DNA from: Brachycybe producta
Taxonomy: Eukaryota > Arthropoda > Diplopoda > Playtdesmida > Andrognathidae
NCBI GenBank assembly: GCA_036925085.1
Contig: JAUPFP010000027.1
Span: 186,001-250,000, forward strand
Reading direction: 5' to 3'
DNA length: 64,000 bases
In this document: one piece after another, positions 11,909 to 25,507 of the stretch
Numbering within the stretch: position 1 is the stretch's first letter
How the letters are laid out: each line of letters begins with the position of its first letter
Program-made: the position numbers and the translations under genes
The notes under the pieces: generated by a model
What the model saw: only the letters and a program-made list of their open reading frames with translations
What the model was told of the DNA's origin: nothing
Database searches by the model: none

Positions 11909-12164
11909 CAGTAGAGTAGAACGTCGATTATCGGGAACTAATGTTGGATATATGCATAGTTCTGATAATCGAAAGTTCATATAATCGAACTCCCATTAAA
12001 AAAAAGTGTAGAAAAGTAAGAAAAAACCGATTGCAAAGAAGTTTTTTTTTATCTCCATAAGAATAAGTAAAAAAAAATTGGTTCCGATAATCGATCGGGT
12101 TCCAATAATTAACCGAAGGTTCTACTAACCGAAGGTTCCGATAATTATAATCGACGCTCTACTG
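11909..12164 (+). mobile_element. Rep-F1, pogo/Tigger-like MITE
   Basis: 256 bp, from CAGTAGAGTAGAACGTCG to TCGACGCTCTACTG, flanked by TA (11907-11908, 12165-12166). TIRs with ACGTCGATTATCGG and the TA duplication are typical of pogo/Tigger (Tc1-mariner superfamily) elements. No transposase is present. Confidence 0.8.
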
Positions 12165-12234
12165 TATACATGTAACTTATTACCATTTTGTTTAACAAAA
12201 AAAAGGAGGCCTAACAATTTGAACTGGAACACAA

Positions 12235-12396
12235 AGACCACACTTTCGCCGGTCGATTTCGACTGCAAAATGAAATAGGGTTGTCGCCGAAATTGACCAT
12301 ATTAAATCTTTCCATAAAACATACATTTGCAACCACAGCATAACAAACCAACTGCAATTTCATTTTGCAGTCGAAATCGACCACCCAAGGTGGTCT
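12235..12396. mobile_element. Rep-H1, foldback with 26-bp perfect arms
   Basis: A perfect 26-bp inverted repeat (12251-12276 and 12357-12382, containing TCGATTTCGACTGCAAAATG), with outer AGACCAC / GTGGTCT ends. A relative lies at 21652-21824. Confidence 0.7.
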
Positions 12397-12406
12397 GTAT
12401 GCCAAG

Positions 12407-12633
12407 TAGTGATAGTCCGATAACGTTATCGATTAGCATACTAAATCAGAACTAAAAAAATCCAATCTCTAATTAATCGGAACTAAAAATCTATTATGCA
12501 ATTAATCGGAACTGAAAAAAAAATCGATTCTTCAATTAATCGGAAGTAAAAAAAAAATCAATTCTCCTATATTAATCGAAACTAGAAAAAAAATCTATTC
12601 TGCGATTAATCGAATCAGAATCGGGCATCCCTA
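12407..12633. mobile_element. hAT-like MITE with internal ~40-bp tandem units
   Basis: Ends TAGTGATAGTCCGAT and ATCGGGCATCCCTA form imperfect TIRs reminiscent of hAT ends, flanked by GCCAAG / GCAAAG. Inside are about five units built on ATTAATCGGAACTAAAAA. Confidence 0.5.
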
Positions 12634-14077
12634 GCAAAGAATACTTATAAATGTTATAATATACTCTCTAAATAGATCTATGGTCCTTTTCCTTTCGTGA
12701 AAGTTGCACGACGAGTTTACTAGTATAATTTCTATAAAATATTGGCTTCCAACCGAAAAACATAACGCTTTTCAGTTTTCACCTATAAGTGACTACAATG
12801 AATAAGAGAGAATATTGATGTGAATGTTGTGCATTAAACTGGATCCAATTATTAATATAGCTTAGAAATAAAAGAGAGAGAGAGAGAGAGAAAGAAACAT
12901 ATCGCATTTATAGTGGTTCATAATTTCACATGATATGAAAACCGAGCAAATTATTTTTCACCAGCTTTTCACACAAAAGGAAATCCGGTGTGGTTCCACC
13001 ACTATGCATAGTATTATTATAAAACCGCCTCCAAACCTACGGTGGCCCTTTTAGACAGCTATTGAGGGGGGGGGGGGGACCCCGCCTCTTAATATATATT
13101 TATGTATAGGACCCTGCAAGGAGTAGGAGGAAGAGAAAAAAAAAAGTGTCGACAGAAAGAGAGAGAGAAAAATGACACAATTTGTTAATAAAATGGGCGC
13201 CTTTTATATTGATCCAGTTTAAAGTTGATGGTCCATATTATAATTATTATTGAAAAGTTCCATTAATTGTTCTGTTTTTTTTACAGCATTTTTAGAAGAA
13301 GAAACCAAAAAAAAATTTAATTTATGCAATTCAGCAAATCAAACATGTAAAATAATAATTTGTAGTTAATTTGATAACAAATTTATCTTGTTAAGGTTAA
13401 TTAACATTTCTCGTTAGATTGTATGGAGAGATTATGTTAAAAATGTCTTTTTTTTATCTTTCAATCCTAATTTTAGCTTTGTAATATTAACGTTTTTTTA
13501 TTAAGAGAAAATTGTCAACTTAGTCATAAATTTTGCATCTCTTAATGTAGTCGGACATAAAAGCTTAAAGCGCTTTACGCTTAATTTCAAATCGCTCGTG
13601 GACTTCTTTTTTTATTATTAAATCTACCTGAGGCATAAAAAAACATATAACACGCGTTTATGTCTTGCTAACTTTCAGTTTTTCTCATTTTATTTAGGTT
13701 AATAATACGTTTGAATTTGAATTTACATCTTAGTGACACATTTTATGACACATTTATGACACATCATTAATTAATCAGATTCTAAAACGTTTCTTAAAAT
13801 AAAGCATAAGATTGAAACATCATGACTAACTTATATAAAGTAAGTCTATGGAGAGATGATTCTGTTTTTCATTTATGTTCCTGTAGCATTAGATGGCGCC
13901 ACTAGCCCTCCCCCCATATAAACGTACTGACACTAACTCTTTGACTCACCTTCGGTTTTTTTCACGTGGCAAACTATTAATTGCGTCATCGTTATTTCTC
14001 TACACGTGCTCTCTTCACTTATAATTATGTACTGGATTAAGTTTGTCACGTGCTGATAATTATGGTTGTTTTGGACA

Positions 14078-14290
14078 CAGGCAAATTAGAAATTGGGACA
14101 AACAGAAGTTGGCTCCGCCCTTTTTATGACGACCGGCAACTTCTAATTGGTTTGTTGTGTGGTTTCGACGTTGAAAAGGGCGGAGCATGTGACGTCAGAC
14201 TACATAACCAACCAATTAGAAATTGCCGGTCGTCGTAAAAAGGGTGGAGCCAACTTCTGTTTGTCCCGATTTCTAATTGGTTGGTTATAT
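14078..14290 (+). mobile_element. Rep-B2, foldback MITE
   Basis: Same family and orientation as the copy at 6660, with CAGGCAAATTAGAAATTGGG at the left end; the right end runs into ATTGGTTGG instead of ATTGCCTG, so it is altered there. Because of the long inverted repeat, both strands are open over about 190 bp, giving spurious ORFs. Confidence 0.8.
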
Positions 14291-16402
14291 AAAAGGAGGC
14301 TGAAAGGCTAAAAGGAGGCTGCATTCCATTTCAACTAATTGCATGCGATTGTAGTTTGCCATCTATGGAGGTTGCAGGCGCCCTCTACCTTACATTTACA
14401 CAAGTATTTTTCTATGAAGCCCTCTTAAATGGGTATTTTTCATGTTGATATCTTTTAAAATTAACGTTTTATGGTCAGGCAGACAATATTTTTTTTTAAA
14501 TTTAATTCTATAAAAAGTTAATTATTTTGAAAAATATCAAACATTAAAACATTATTAAGTGAATCAGCTACTGTTTTACTTTCTAATTACGTTTACGTTT
14601 TACTTACTACAGAATAACCTGCTAAATAACCAGAGTTTGTAACAACTTAAAAGATAGGTTTTTTTTATTATTATTTAAGAAAGTAGAAAAAATAGGTTTC
14701 TTTCTTGTGAAAACGTTTTGAAATGAAATTTTTTTTTAAAAGAAAATCTTTGTCGTTGTCGTTGTTGTTGTGCACGCCATCTGTTTACCACCAGGTACTA
14801 AAAATTACACACTTAATAACTAAAAAGCCACAATGAAATGAATGAATTGGTGGCCATGATTATAGTTTTACTTCTTCTTCTTCTTATCCAGAAGGGGGTA
14901 ACAAATGAAAAAAAAAGTGGCAAGAAAATGAGGAGCCCCTCACATTTTAAAATAATACCTTTTTATATTATATTTTCTATGTGACACACATAAAACGCAA
15001 CTCTCTCTCTCTCTCCATCAATTGTCAATTTTAATATAAAAAAAGTCAAAAAGGCGAATCCGAATTGTTGTTAAAAAATTACAATAAAGAAAAACCTTTC
15101 AAGATTAAAAAAAAGAAGTGACATGAAAGAGGTGGTCACAAATTTGCGTTAATTGCACACCTTAGAAACACACATTTTTATATAATATTCATTATAATAT
15201 GTGGGTTAGACACAGAGAGACAGAGAAAGAGAGAGAGGTGGGCCAAAATCATCATAATAATAATAATAAAAATGAAACCCACGCTTTTCAATAGATTAGA
15301 AAAATTTCAATTGTAATATCCATCCCATAAGTGAAAGAAAACCTGCTTATAATAATAATTATTATTATTATTTTATTATTGAGACGCGCCAAACAAGAAC
15401 CACATTTTTTTTCCATTCAATTCTTTTTTTAACGACCGAAAACAGAAATTTGTCAAAATTGGGGACAAACTAATAAAAAGACAAATGTTTGAATGCAAAC
15501 AAACAAAAGGAAAAAAAAAACGTTTAAATTTTAAAATTACTATTATTTTTTCGTTTAAGCCTATTTTACCAGTGCCTAGAATACTTCGGACGTTTTTTTT
15601 TAAAAAAAAAAAAGAATAAATCTAAAAGTGTTTTGGAAACTAGAAGAGTTGCTGAACAACTTTTGCTGATAACTTTTTATGACACTTTTGAACAAAAAGA
15701 CTAAATTTGAACATGTTATCAATTTTTTTTGGGTCCAATTTGAAGTTTAGAAAATAAAATATGTAGAATTTTGAAATTATCCTCATAGGTGATTCCGTTA
15801 CTCTTCTAGTTTCTAAAACTTTTTTTCAGATTCTTCTTAAAATTCCTTATAATCATCTCAAACACAGAATTACTATAGAGTTCATTTTGCAGTGTTCTCT
15901 TTAATTAGCAAGTTTTGCATATTTCGGCTATGTCATCTGTTAGTCGAGACAGAAAATGTCAACTGAAAATGGAATTTCTATTCTATTTATTTAGCAGAAA
16001 ATAAACAAAACGCGCTCGTGTTAATTCGTCACATGTTTTTTTTTAGACACTTTCTATTTTCAGTTGCATTTTCAGCAAGCGTTTTCTGCTTGTGGAACTT
16101 GGGCTAGGCGCATATTGAGACGCGTGTGAGGCGACACAGCACAGCAGCACGTTCTTTTGTAACCAACGAAAATTAATAGGACGGCCTTAAATTGGTAACA
16201 CGACGCTACGGGCGCTGTGGTCGAGACACAAGTTTCGTCGTGCCCCGTGCGCGACGTGTCGTATTCAGGTCATTCATTTCTACACCTGGGGCTGCGTCGA
16301 GAGTTCACTACTTGCGTCGCAATATGCGAATCACCAACGCTACGCGTGTTTGAGTCATGGCGCTCATGTCATATCGTTTCACACGCGTCTTGATATAGTT
16401 TA

Positions 16403-16608
16403 CAGGCATTTAGAAATCGGGAAGAACTTCAGTTGGCTCCGCCCTTTTTATGACGAAAGCAACTTCTAATTGGTTGGTTATGTAGTCTGAAGTCACATGT
16501 TCTCCGCCCTTTTCAACGTCGAACCACACAACAAACCAATTAGAAGTTGCCGGTCGTCATAAAAAAGGGCAGAGCCAACTTCTGTTCGTCCCGATTTCTA
16601 ATTGCCTG
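16403..16608 (-). mobile_element. Rep-B3, foldback MITE, intact ends
   Basis: 206 bp from CAGGCATTTAGAAATCGGG to CCGATTTCTAATTGCCTG. The asymmetric centre is reversed relative to the copies at 6660 and 14078, so this copy is inverted. It sits at the edge of a locally GC-richer 16.1-16.4 kb stretch. Confidence 0.8.
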
Positions 16609-18441
16609 TCCTTAGTCCCACTTAATTTTAAAAAAGGTGCTAATTTCAACTTGTTATTAAATTGTAACTGCAATTGCACAGTTTGTCAGTGTTATTTCAA
16701 TAATTACAAAATTAACAAATTTCTGTTTTTTTAAAAAAAACTTAATATTCTGAATGCTCAACAAAAAAAATGAAACCTTGAACCCTTTTTTTCAAGGTAA
16801 AATCTCTTAAAACATCAAAAGAATTAAAAATTATTGGTAAAACAAACAAAAAATAAGATATCGAAACCCAAACTCATAAATAACAAAATAAGAAAAAATG
16901 TTTTAAATGAAAACCGAATTGTTAAAATAATAATAAAAATAAATCTATTCTCATGTGTGTCAAAGTGTCGGCTAAATATTTCACCAAGTGACGTTTTCTT
17001 TTGTTTCATTCTCTCCCTCTATTCCTGTCTTATTGTAATAAGAGAAAATATCAAAGGGAAACAACTTTGTGACTTGAATACATAATTTCTTATAATATTA
17101 AGTCTTCCATTTTTTTCTTCTTCTCAAAGTTATTAAAGAAACACAAAAGAGAAAGTAAGGTGTTTGTGTGTTCCCCATCTTAAAAACGACGACAAAGGGT
17201 TGGAGGTGGAGGCTAACAGTACTTCTTAAGATAACAGCAGTCGGAATATATTTATCTGAGGCCTCATTAAAACAGTAAATTATCATATCTAACTCACAAC
17301 CGTGTAATTTTCACAAGAACAAATTACAAAATTGTCATATGACTGTCATTGACTTAGTGTATAGAATAATATGACAAGTCATAAAATAACGCCACAAGCA
17401 GTAAAGGCGCGCATTTACTAGTGAGCTGAAGAAGAGAATTGTTGTAGCTAACCATCTTATGCTTTTATCTTTTATCAGCTCTTGACATTTGCATATAAGC
17501 TGAAGATGAAAAGATTTCAACTGAAGCAGCAAATTGGAGCATAAAATGCACTTGAGCAACTTACCTATTTTAGCCCATTTGTAGCTGAACAGCTAGTGAT
17601 GAAATTCATCATCACATGATATCCGTCAACCAATAGGAATGTAAAAATTGTATTACATGCAAATAATTATCTTATGTGAACTGAAAAGCTTGAGCTGTTT
17701 TGTTGCAGCTGAAGATGGTTAAACAAACATGTTCATTTTCAGCTCAGTACTGCTTGAAATACAGGAATTTCATCTTCAGCTCACTATAGTAAACGCGACT
17801 TAAGATATTGATTGTCACAAGTTTATGACCTCATTGCTTGCTTTATTATAGAACATTGATTGATGTCTATGGAGATAGATCTCTTAACTTTTGAACTCAA
17901 ATTTAGTCCGTTATTTTAGTCACTTATTCCTCTTGGCTTCTAAGCCCCCATTATATACAAGCGGCTAAGAAGAAAAATCCCAATTAGAATAATTAGATCT
18001 TGTTTTTTGTTTTTTAAAAAGAGGGAAATAATCTGCTTCAATGATCCAAAACACAATTTTTTTTTCAAAAAATACATATATATTTCATAAATTGTGGAAT
18101 TTTTCTTAATAATAATAATAACATATAGAAATGTTGTCGCCTAAGAATGGGGTCATTTAGACAGGTTAACCTCTGTCTCTCTCTTTCTATCTTATCCCAC
18201 CACCTTATCCCCCTAATTTCACCCCTCTAAAACAGAAAAAACAAGAAGCAAGAAAATGTTAAGAAACAAACAAAACATAAGAAACTGGACACTGGATTAA
18301 TTCAGGTATAAAAAGCCGACAAAGACATTTTTTTTGTCCTCAACTTAGCCACCCTTTACTCTCCTCTATTGTTGTCTCAACAAACATTAAATGGCTTTTA
18401 GTAGAAAATGAAACGTCCAGTTAAGTTTTAACTTAAAAGGG

Positions 18442-18464
18442 GAGAGAGAGAGAGAGAGAGAGAG
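18442..18464. repeat. (GA)n microsatellite
   Basis: 23 bp of GA in intron 2. Confidence 0.95.
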
Positions 18465-19386
18465 GAGAGGCTAAATAGGAGTTTTGTATAAACAATTTCG
18501 AAAAGGACGACACACACGTAATCTTATAGCTCTTTTTCTCTCTCTCCATTTTTTTTAAAAATGAAATTCAGGGTCCCTATTATTTTGGTCACCTGTACAA
18601 ATTGATTCTTAGATTTCACAAAAGAAAGAAAAAAATTTGGTAATATTTTTCTTTTTTGTAAAAAAAAATAAGCTAAAAATAAGCTATTTTTCGGTTAATT
18701 TTTTTTTTGAACAGACCACTACTACTAGTACTTTGTCCATTTTTACTTAAGTTTGTTTTTCACTAAGTTTGTTAACTACTTTTATTCCTATATAGTAAAT
18801 TTTAAAAGTTATCCCTCTAGCTATTTATTTTTTTCCTTACCTACTTTTTTTTTTCTGTATAGAAGTTAAAAAGATTATTTGAGGAATGGGCGTCAAACAT
18901 ACAACCCCTGAATTATCCCCCCTAAAGCGTCCATTATACCCTTCACCCTGCTGTTTATAATAGGTGTCTATGAGATGGGCACCTGAATTTTTAATAGGCC
19001 TCAAGACAAAAACTACCAAGACCTTTAAAAACTATCAACATTTGACAGCTTTTTTTTTTGGAGGTTTTTTTAAAGCAATTACTCACAAACAAAAAACACA
19101 CAACGATATTTTCTCATGAATATTAAAAAAAAGTCAGCCATTATCATCAATTTTATATAACAAGATTGAATTAATTCGTAAAAGTGAAACATTTCCAATT
19201 TAATTTTACAAAGTTAAAACCTCACACTGTGTTTATTGTTGTTTGTGGAAAAAAAAGTTAAGATGTTTCAAGCAAAAAAAAGCCTGTTTAGAGGCTAAAC
19301 ATCTATAAGAAATCTTGATTAAGTTAGGATTACCTCTTAGAGGATTTTAGCCTCTAAACAAGACTTTTTGATTGTAAAAATTCAAT

Positions 19387-19735
19387 GTGTTTTAAAAACT
19401 AGAAGAGGTTAACAGAATCCACTGAAAATCAACTTAAAATAAAACTTTTTTTTATTACAATTTCAAATTCTAAATTTTTATTTTTTTCAACTTCAAGTTT
19501 CGCCAAAAAAATTGAAGAAAAAAAAAATCTCATAACTGATTAACTTAAAAATTTGATCATTTTAAACAATTATAAAAAAAGTTTTATTTTTAATGAAATC
19601 AAAAAACCACACCCTGCAGGTAATTTGTTCTTCTAGTTTTTATAACTATAATAAACAGTGCCACTTTTCCATCATATTTTACCCTGACGGTGATCATTGG
19701 CTCTTCTAGTTTTTATAACACTTTTAATCAATCTT
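19387..19735. mobile_element. Rep-E4
   Basis: Degenerate palindromic copy: GTTTTAAAAACTAGAAGAG at the left, repeated TTCTTCTAGTTTTTATAAC motifs at 19629 and 19701 on the right. Confidence 0.6.
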
Positions 19736-21124
19736 AAAAGTTGCTTTCAAGACATCAAATAACTGATGTTTGACGTGAAATGTCTGCTACTCAATTAAAC
19801 ATTACTAATTTTCCATCATATTTCGGTTTTTGCTTTTTTTTTTTTTTTTTTGCTTTTTTCCACCACAATTTCTGCTCTTTTTTTCAAAATTTTTCTCCTT
19901 TTTTTCTGTTCTGTGTCCAAATGTCCATTTTTTTTGTTAGGTTGAAAGCAATTATGGCAATCAGTACCATAACAAGAGAAAAAAAGGCGGGATTTAGAGA
20001 GGGACTATGTACACACATATGCAGTTATATAAACAGACATCACTGTAATTACACTCAATATACGCTTTGATATACACATACATACAGCATATACAACATG
20101 CTGTCTTATATTGGAGCACCCCCTCCGCCCTACCCTCCTCCTCCTCCTTCCCTTATATATATAAATTTGGGCCTTCCAAATACCCACATCAAATATAACA
20201 GGTGTTGAAAACCTTCAAAAATCAACTGGTTTTAACGAAATATGTTCACTAATTTGCGTTTATTAACAGCAAAATGCAGGTGAAAAGTATATAATCAACT
20301 ACAATGAATGAAAAAACATTATTTTGAAACTCCCCCCCTCTCCCCCACCAACTCCACCCGACCTAAAACCCACTCATCCCTTCCTCTAAAATAAAATAGA
20401 ATTTATTCCCATCTAGGACCCTGGTTTATATTTTTGCAATATACCTGAAGCGCGCGCCACTATGTACAAGAGTATAACACAGAAGTAACTTGTATTATTT
20501 TACAAGTAACTGTTCAAAAATGGATTACTCCATCAGAGCCGGCTATCTATCTGCCTCGAGCGCAAAAGCTCAAGAGTGCATAGAGGCGCAAAAATATAAC
20601 TAGCGCCTGCTTCTTTTTTTACTACGGGTGCAAAGTTCAAGTGCGCAAAAAAAAATAGATGCGCAAGATAACTATAGAATAATAATAATAATAAGAGGGG
20701 CGCCAGTTTTATGCTTGCCTCAGGCGCAAAATTTTTTAAGTTTGTTACGGATCTGCTTCAGGGTCACACGTAACGAATGGATAGAAATGAGAAAATCGTA
20801 GTTTTTTTGTGTTTCGTTAAAACACAAATAATAATGAATGAATTTTGATGGCTATCTTTTTCTTTATTAAATTTTGAATGCTTCAGTAACCTTCAATGTT
20901 AGAAACAGAAAAGAGAGAGAAAAACCGCCAAAATTTGCACGTGTTTGATATCAAACTCAGTCATTTTGATCCAATTAAGAGGCGGTAAACAACAATGAAA
21001 ACTAGAATGGTCCACACACACACACAAAAAAATGGCAGCCATCTTGTTTTTGTTTGTATGTTTGGTGGGATTTTGATAATTTGTTGTTTTTAAAATTTTA
21101 ATTTTTACATATCAAAATTAGCTT

Positions 21125-21605
21125 TATAAAATGGAACGTTTGTTAGAAACTAGAAGAGTAAAATGAATTGGATTTCTTGTGTTTTATGTTTTAAAATTGA
21201 AATATTATTGCAATTTAAAAATGATTAAATTTTCAAAGAATTTTACTTAAAAAATGATTAAAATGGGTTGGACATTAGATTTTTTTTAAAAAAAACTAAC
21301 TTAACTACAATTTTAAGGTGTAAACGCTCCTCGAGTTGTGGTTATTTTTTCTTTCCGAGGGTACCTCTTATCACTTAAATGTATTTTCGTATTTAATATC
21401 TTTTAAAATAAACATTTTAACGCAACGTTTAAGTAGACATTTATTAATTTCTTGTCTATAAAAAGTTTATTTTAAAAGATATCAACAAGAAAATTCTATG
21501 AAATAATTCAGCAATACCGTTCTATAGTTTCTAACATGCATACAATTATATCTTATTGACATTGCTCTTTTGAAACGCAGAATAAACTCAAGAATTTGAA
21601 AATCA
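21125..21605. mobile_element. Rep-E5
   Basis: Contains GTTTGTTAGAAACTAGAAGAG, TTTTAAGGTGTAAACGCTCC, AAAAAGTTTATTTTAAAAGA and CTATAGTTTCTAACATG; the order suggests two overlapping or rearranged units. Confidence 0.6.
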
Positions 21606-21651
21606 GCTGTTCCTAAAACATCTTAAACCCTTTTTGCACACAAGACGACGA

Positions 21652-21824
21652 TTTTTTGACCACTTTTCGACTCTAAAATGAAGTCGGGTTGTCGCCAAAA
21701 CCGACCGACCACCTTGAATCCTTGACTCTTTATAGCCTCTTTCCATAGAAAATCTCATTGCAACCACAGTCCAACCACTTTCGACTTCATTATATGCAGT
21801 CGAAAAGTGGTCAAAAAGTGGTCT
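21652..21824. mobile_element. Rep-H2, foldback repeat
   Basis: Related to the 12235 element: arms TTTTTGACCACTTTTCGACT and AGTCGAAAAGTGGTCAAAAA, shared internal GGGTTGTCGCC and TTGCAACCACAG motifs. It overlaps the end of a Rep-E copy. Confidence 0.65.
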
Positions 21825-21994
21825 ACGGTATTTCAACCTCCAAACGAGACGATTTTATTTAAAAAAAATAACGTCTAAATTAAGAATGAAAAAACATATT
21901 CGATATGTACTTATTAAAATTTGACATTTATGTAAAAATTGACAAAAAGACATGAAAAAAAAAAGGATTATCTTGAAATCTGATTTTCACACCT

Positions 21995-21995
<1 letters not shown>

Positions 21996-22049
<54 letters not shown>

Positions 22050-22050
22050 T
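21996..22050. repeat. (CT)n microsatellite
   Basis: About 45 bp of pure CT then an interrupted extension. Leads into the tandem array upstream of exon 2's donor side. Confidence 0.95.
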
Positions 22051-22065
22051 ATCTTTTTATATCTC

Positions 22066-22760
22066 TTTCTATCCCTTTCAATATATTATTATTAATAAAG
22101 TTATTTTCTATATTCTTCAAACTAAATTACAAATTGTGTAATTAGCTTTAATAATTCAAAATAAAACTTCTCAAATGCACCTTTTGGGGAGGGGGGGGGG
22201 GCATATTTTTCCCTCTCTATCTTTCTATCCCTCTCTTTCTATATCCCAATCAATATATTATTAATAAATGTTTTCTATATTCTTAAAACTAAATTTACAA
22301 TTGTGTAAATTAGCTTTAATAATTCAAAATAAAAGTTTTCAAATGCACCTTTAGGGGGCATATGAAGCTCTAGCTCTATCTCTCTATTCCAATCAATAAA
22401 TTATTAATAAAAGATATTTTCTATATTTTTAAAACTAAAATACAAATTGAGTGATTAACTTTAAAATTAAAAAAAAAAAGTTCTCAAATACATCCTCTGT
22501 GGTCCAACCAAAAAATATTTAAATTTTATTTACAAAATAAAACTTCTGAAATGCACCTTTTGGGGCACATTTTCCCCTCTCTTTCTATCCCAATCAACAT
22601 ATTATTAATAACGATATCTGCTATATTTTCAATACTAAAATGCAAATTGAGTGATTATTACTGATTAATTTTAAAATAATTCAAAATAAAAGCTTTCAAA
22701 TGGACCCCTCTGTTACCACCTCCCTCCCCCGAAAGAAAAATAAATATTTAAATTTTACAA
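22066..22760. repeat. Tandem array of four ~140-200 bp degenerate units
   Basis: Units start near 22066, 22240, 22382 and 22582. Each has TCTATCCCAATCAATATATT, TTTTCTATATTCTTAAAACT, AATTGTGTAATTAGCTTTAA, TTCAAAATAAAA and CAAATGCACCTTTTGGGG. It follows a long (CT)n tract and ends about 120 bp from the exon 2 donor. Confidence 0.8.
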
Positions 22761-22827
22761 AATATTTTCCTTTTTCGTATTCTTGATGAAATTCAATGAA
22801 CATGTGCGAAATAAAATCCGATGTTTA

Positions 22828-23154
<327 letters not shown>

Positions 23155-23765
23155 TTACAATAACAACAAAAAAATGATAATTAAAAAAAAAACTTATCTC
23201 AATTCGAACAAAAGTCATAATAATAATAATAATAAGTATATCATATTCTATAATATAATATTTAATTATTTGTCAGGTGGAGAAGAAAGAACGTCCGGTC
23301 TAGTCTCTTAGTTCACTCAAACCCCGTCATTTCAAATTCACTCTTAATTTCATATTATTATTATTATTATTATTATTATAAAACATCAAATTATTTTATT
23401 TAAAAGTCACTGTTTATAGAATACATATTAATAATTATTTTGACAGCCTTTTTTTTTTTAAACAAAAAATGTTATAAAATGAAATGTTTCATATTAAGAA
23501 CCCACCTAGTGACACACTTTAAAAGTAAAATGACATCTGTTTGAAGAAAACTGACAGAAGAAAGAAAGAAAGAAAAAGGTTCAAATCTTAAAACCTTCTA
23601 ATTTAATATAAAATATATTCTTGAGTGTGAATCCGGCTTTAAAATGGTTCTCAAGTCAATTTATTAAAACATATTTCAAAGGTCCAAATTCAAGTAAGAC
23701 ACTTGGCCTGGATCAATTGCAATTTTTCAAGTTTCCAACATAGAAAACCCGCTCTCCCTCATTAC

Positions 23766-24085
23766 TAGGGGTCGGACTTTGATGCAATATCAACCAGGAT
23801 GTTTCTCAATTTGTGGCCCAAGTGCCAATTGTGAAGTAATTATCATTATCATCATTAGACCAACTGCAATTATGTTTTTTTTTTCTAATGAAAAAACTGG
23901 TTAGAGAGGCTAGATGTCTGGTTACTATCAGTTGTCAACTAAAGTTCTAGCCTCTAACCATTGTTTTTTTTTAATTAGAAGGAACAATTTTTTGTTATCT
24001 AAACGAGATTGTCACTTTACAATTGGCACTTGGGCCACATATTGAGAAACATTGCTGTTGATATTGCATCAAAATCCGAGCCCTA
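23766..24085 (+). mobile_element. Rep-C2, hAT-like MITE with 8-bp target duplication
   Basis: 320 bp, ends TAGGGGTCGGACTTTGATGC and GCATCAAAATCCGAGCCCTA. It is bounded by exact 8-bp duplications CTCATTAC (23758-23765, 24086-24093). Long subterminal inverted repeats (TTGTGGCCCAAGTGCCAATT) enclose an inner hairpin around GGTTAGAGAGGCTAGATGTC. 8-bp duplications are typical of hAT elements. No coding capacity. Confidence 0.9.
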
Positions 24086-24261
24086 CTCATTACACTTATT
24101 AAAACAGAAGTCTTTTTACTATGATGGAACCCTGGTTAGAGGATTCAAGTTGACGTTCAAGTACTACGTTACTTTTTAGAATTTGGGTCTCAAAATTTTA
24201 TAAAAAATGGGTTTAATTTAGTATAAAATGGCATCTTTAACTCTGGTTATCCCTGTAGAGA

Positions 24262-24610
24262 GTGTTTTAGAAACTAGAACAGTATACTCTTCTAGTTTCT
24301 AAAGGTTATTTTACTAATTTCATGTTTGATATCTTTTCAAAAATAAGTTTTTTTTTATCTGAGTTTGAACTAAATTTAAGCAGACACATTTTTTAAAGAA
24401 ATAATTGTTTATAAGAAGGTAATATTAAAATATACCCATTCTAGTTTCTAATATACTTTCAGTATATAGTTCTTCATAAAATATCTAAAGAATTAAATTT
24501 AAAGAAAATAAAATTCAAATTTACATTTATAAACCCCATCTTCAATTAAGATATCGTTAAAAAATAAACTTTTTATAATAATTTGAATATCATTTTTTCG
24601 TAATGTTGCG
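24262..24610. mobile_element. Rep-E6
   Basis: GTGTTTTAGAAACTAGAACAG is immediately followed by its complement at 24286, then a second half with TTTAAGCAGACACATTTTTT and CATTCTAGTTTCTAA. Confidence 0.6.
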
Positions 24611-25366
24611 CTTCTGAAAGAAGTTTACTGGGTGAAAAAGGGTGATGACGTCATAAAAGTAAACCGACAGCCATTTTGATGAGGATCAAAATAAGAGTGG
24701 ATGGACAGAGAGAGAGAGAGAGGAGGGGGTTTGTCTCCCTATGATCCTTATTTCGTTATAATCTGCGCCCGGCTCTTCTGTCATCGTCCGCACTCTGATG
24801 GTCAGTCAGCACATAATTAGTCCCCCTGGTCACTTAACCCCCACCCCCTCTCTCCTTTTCAACCACCCATGTACCTTGTGTACATATAGGATAATCTTTT
24901 CCTCCCCCTTCTCTCTCTCTCTCCCTTTTTTTTTGTTGTTGCCTTATATTACTGCGATGGTCAAGTATATTTCCCAGATGACCTTTAACTGCTCGCGGTG
25001 GTCTCTCATCCAAGATGACCCATTCTCAGTGACACCCCACCCCCTTCTTTTTTTTCTCTCTCCCCCCCCCCCCACCTATTCTTTTTCTTCTCCATCTTCA
25101 AACCAATTCTTCCCCTTCAACCCCACACACAATTCAATCCAAAATTACAACCTCTCATCCACGGCCATTTAGCGAATAAACGCGGAAAAATAGACAAGGG
25201 GATAAACAAACTTAACCAAACAAAAAAGTTGTCTTTATCAAGGAGTTCGAACACCAACCCATTAAGTACTACCAAACGCCATCTAGTGAAAATGACCATT
25301 ACTGACAACAAGAGGCTCACTTAGATAAAGCTCAAAACACTACTTTGCTAGTTGCAACTTTAAAAT

Positions 25367-25507
25367 TAAGGAAGAATCACACAAGCTGAAAGATATCCCA
25401 CTGAATTTCACTTTGTAAAGAATTTACTGGAAGCGCCATATATTTAGAGAGAAAAGGAACACACAGAATTTTTAATTTCTATTTTCAGCATGTGTGATCC
25501 TTCTGTT
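25367..25507. mobile_element. Rep-J1, short TIR element
   Basis: About 140 bp between AAGGAAGAATCACACAAGCTG and TTTTCAGCATGTGTGATCCTTC (imperfect TIRs). Shares TCCCACTGAATTTCACTTT with the 28525 copy. Confidence 0.65.

Noticed and set aside
14050-14324. Paired ORFs on opposite strands with similar sequence (EIGTNRSWL)
   Set aside because: Both come from the arms of the Rep-B2 inverted repeat.
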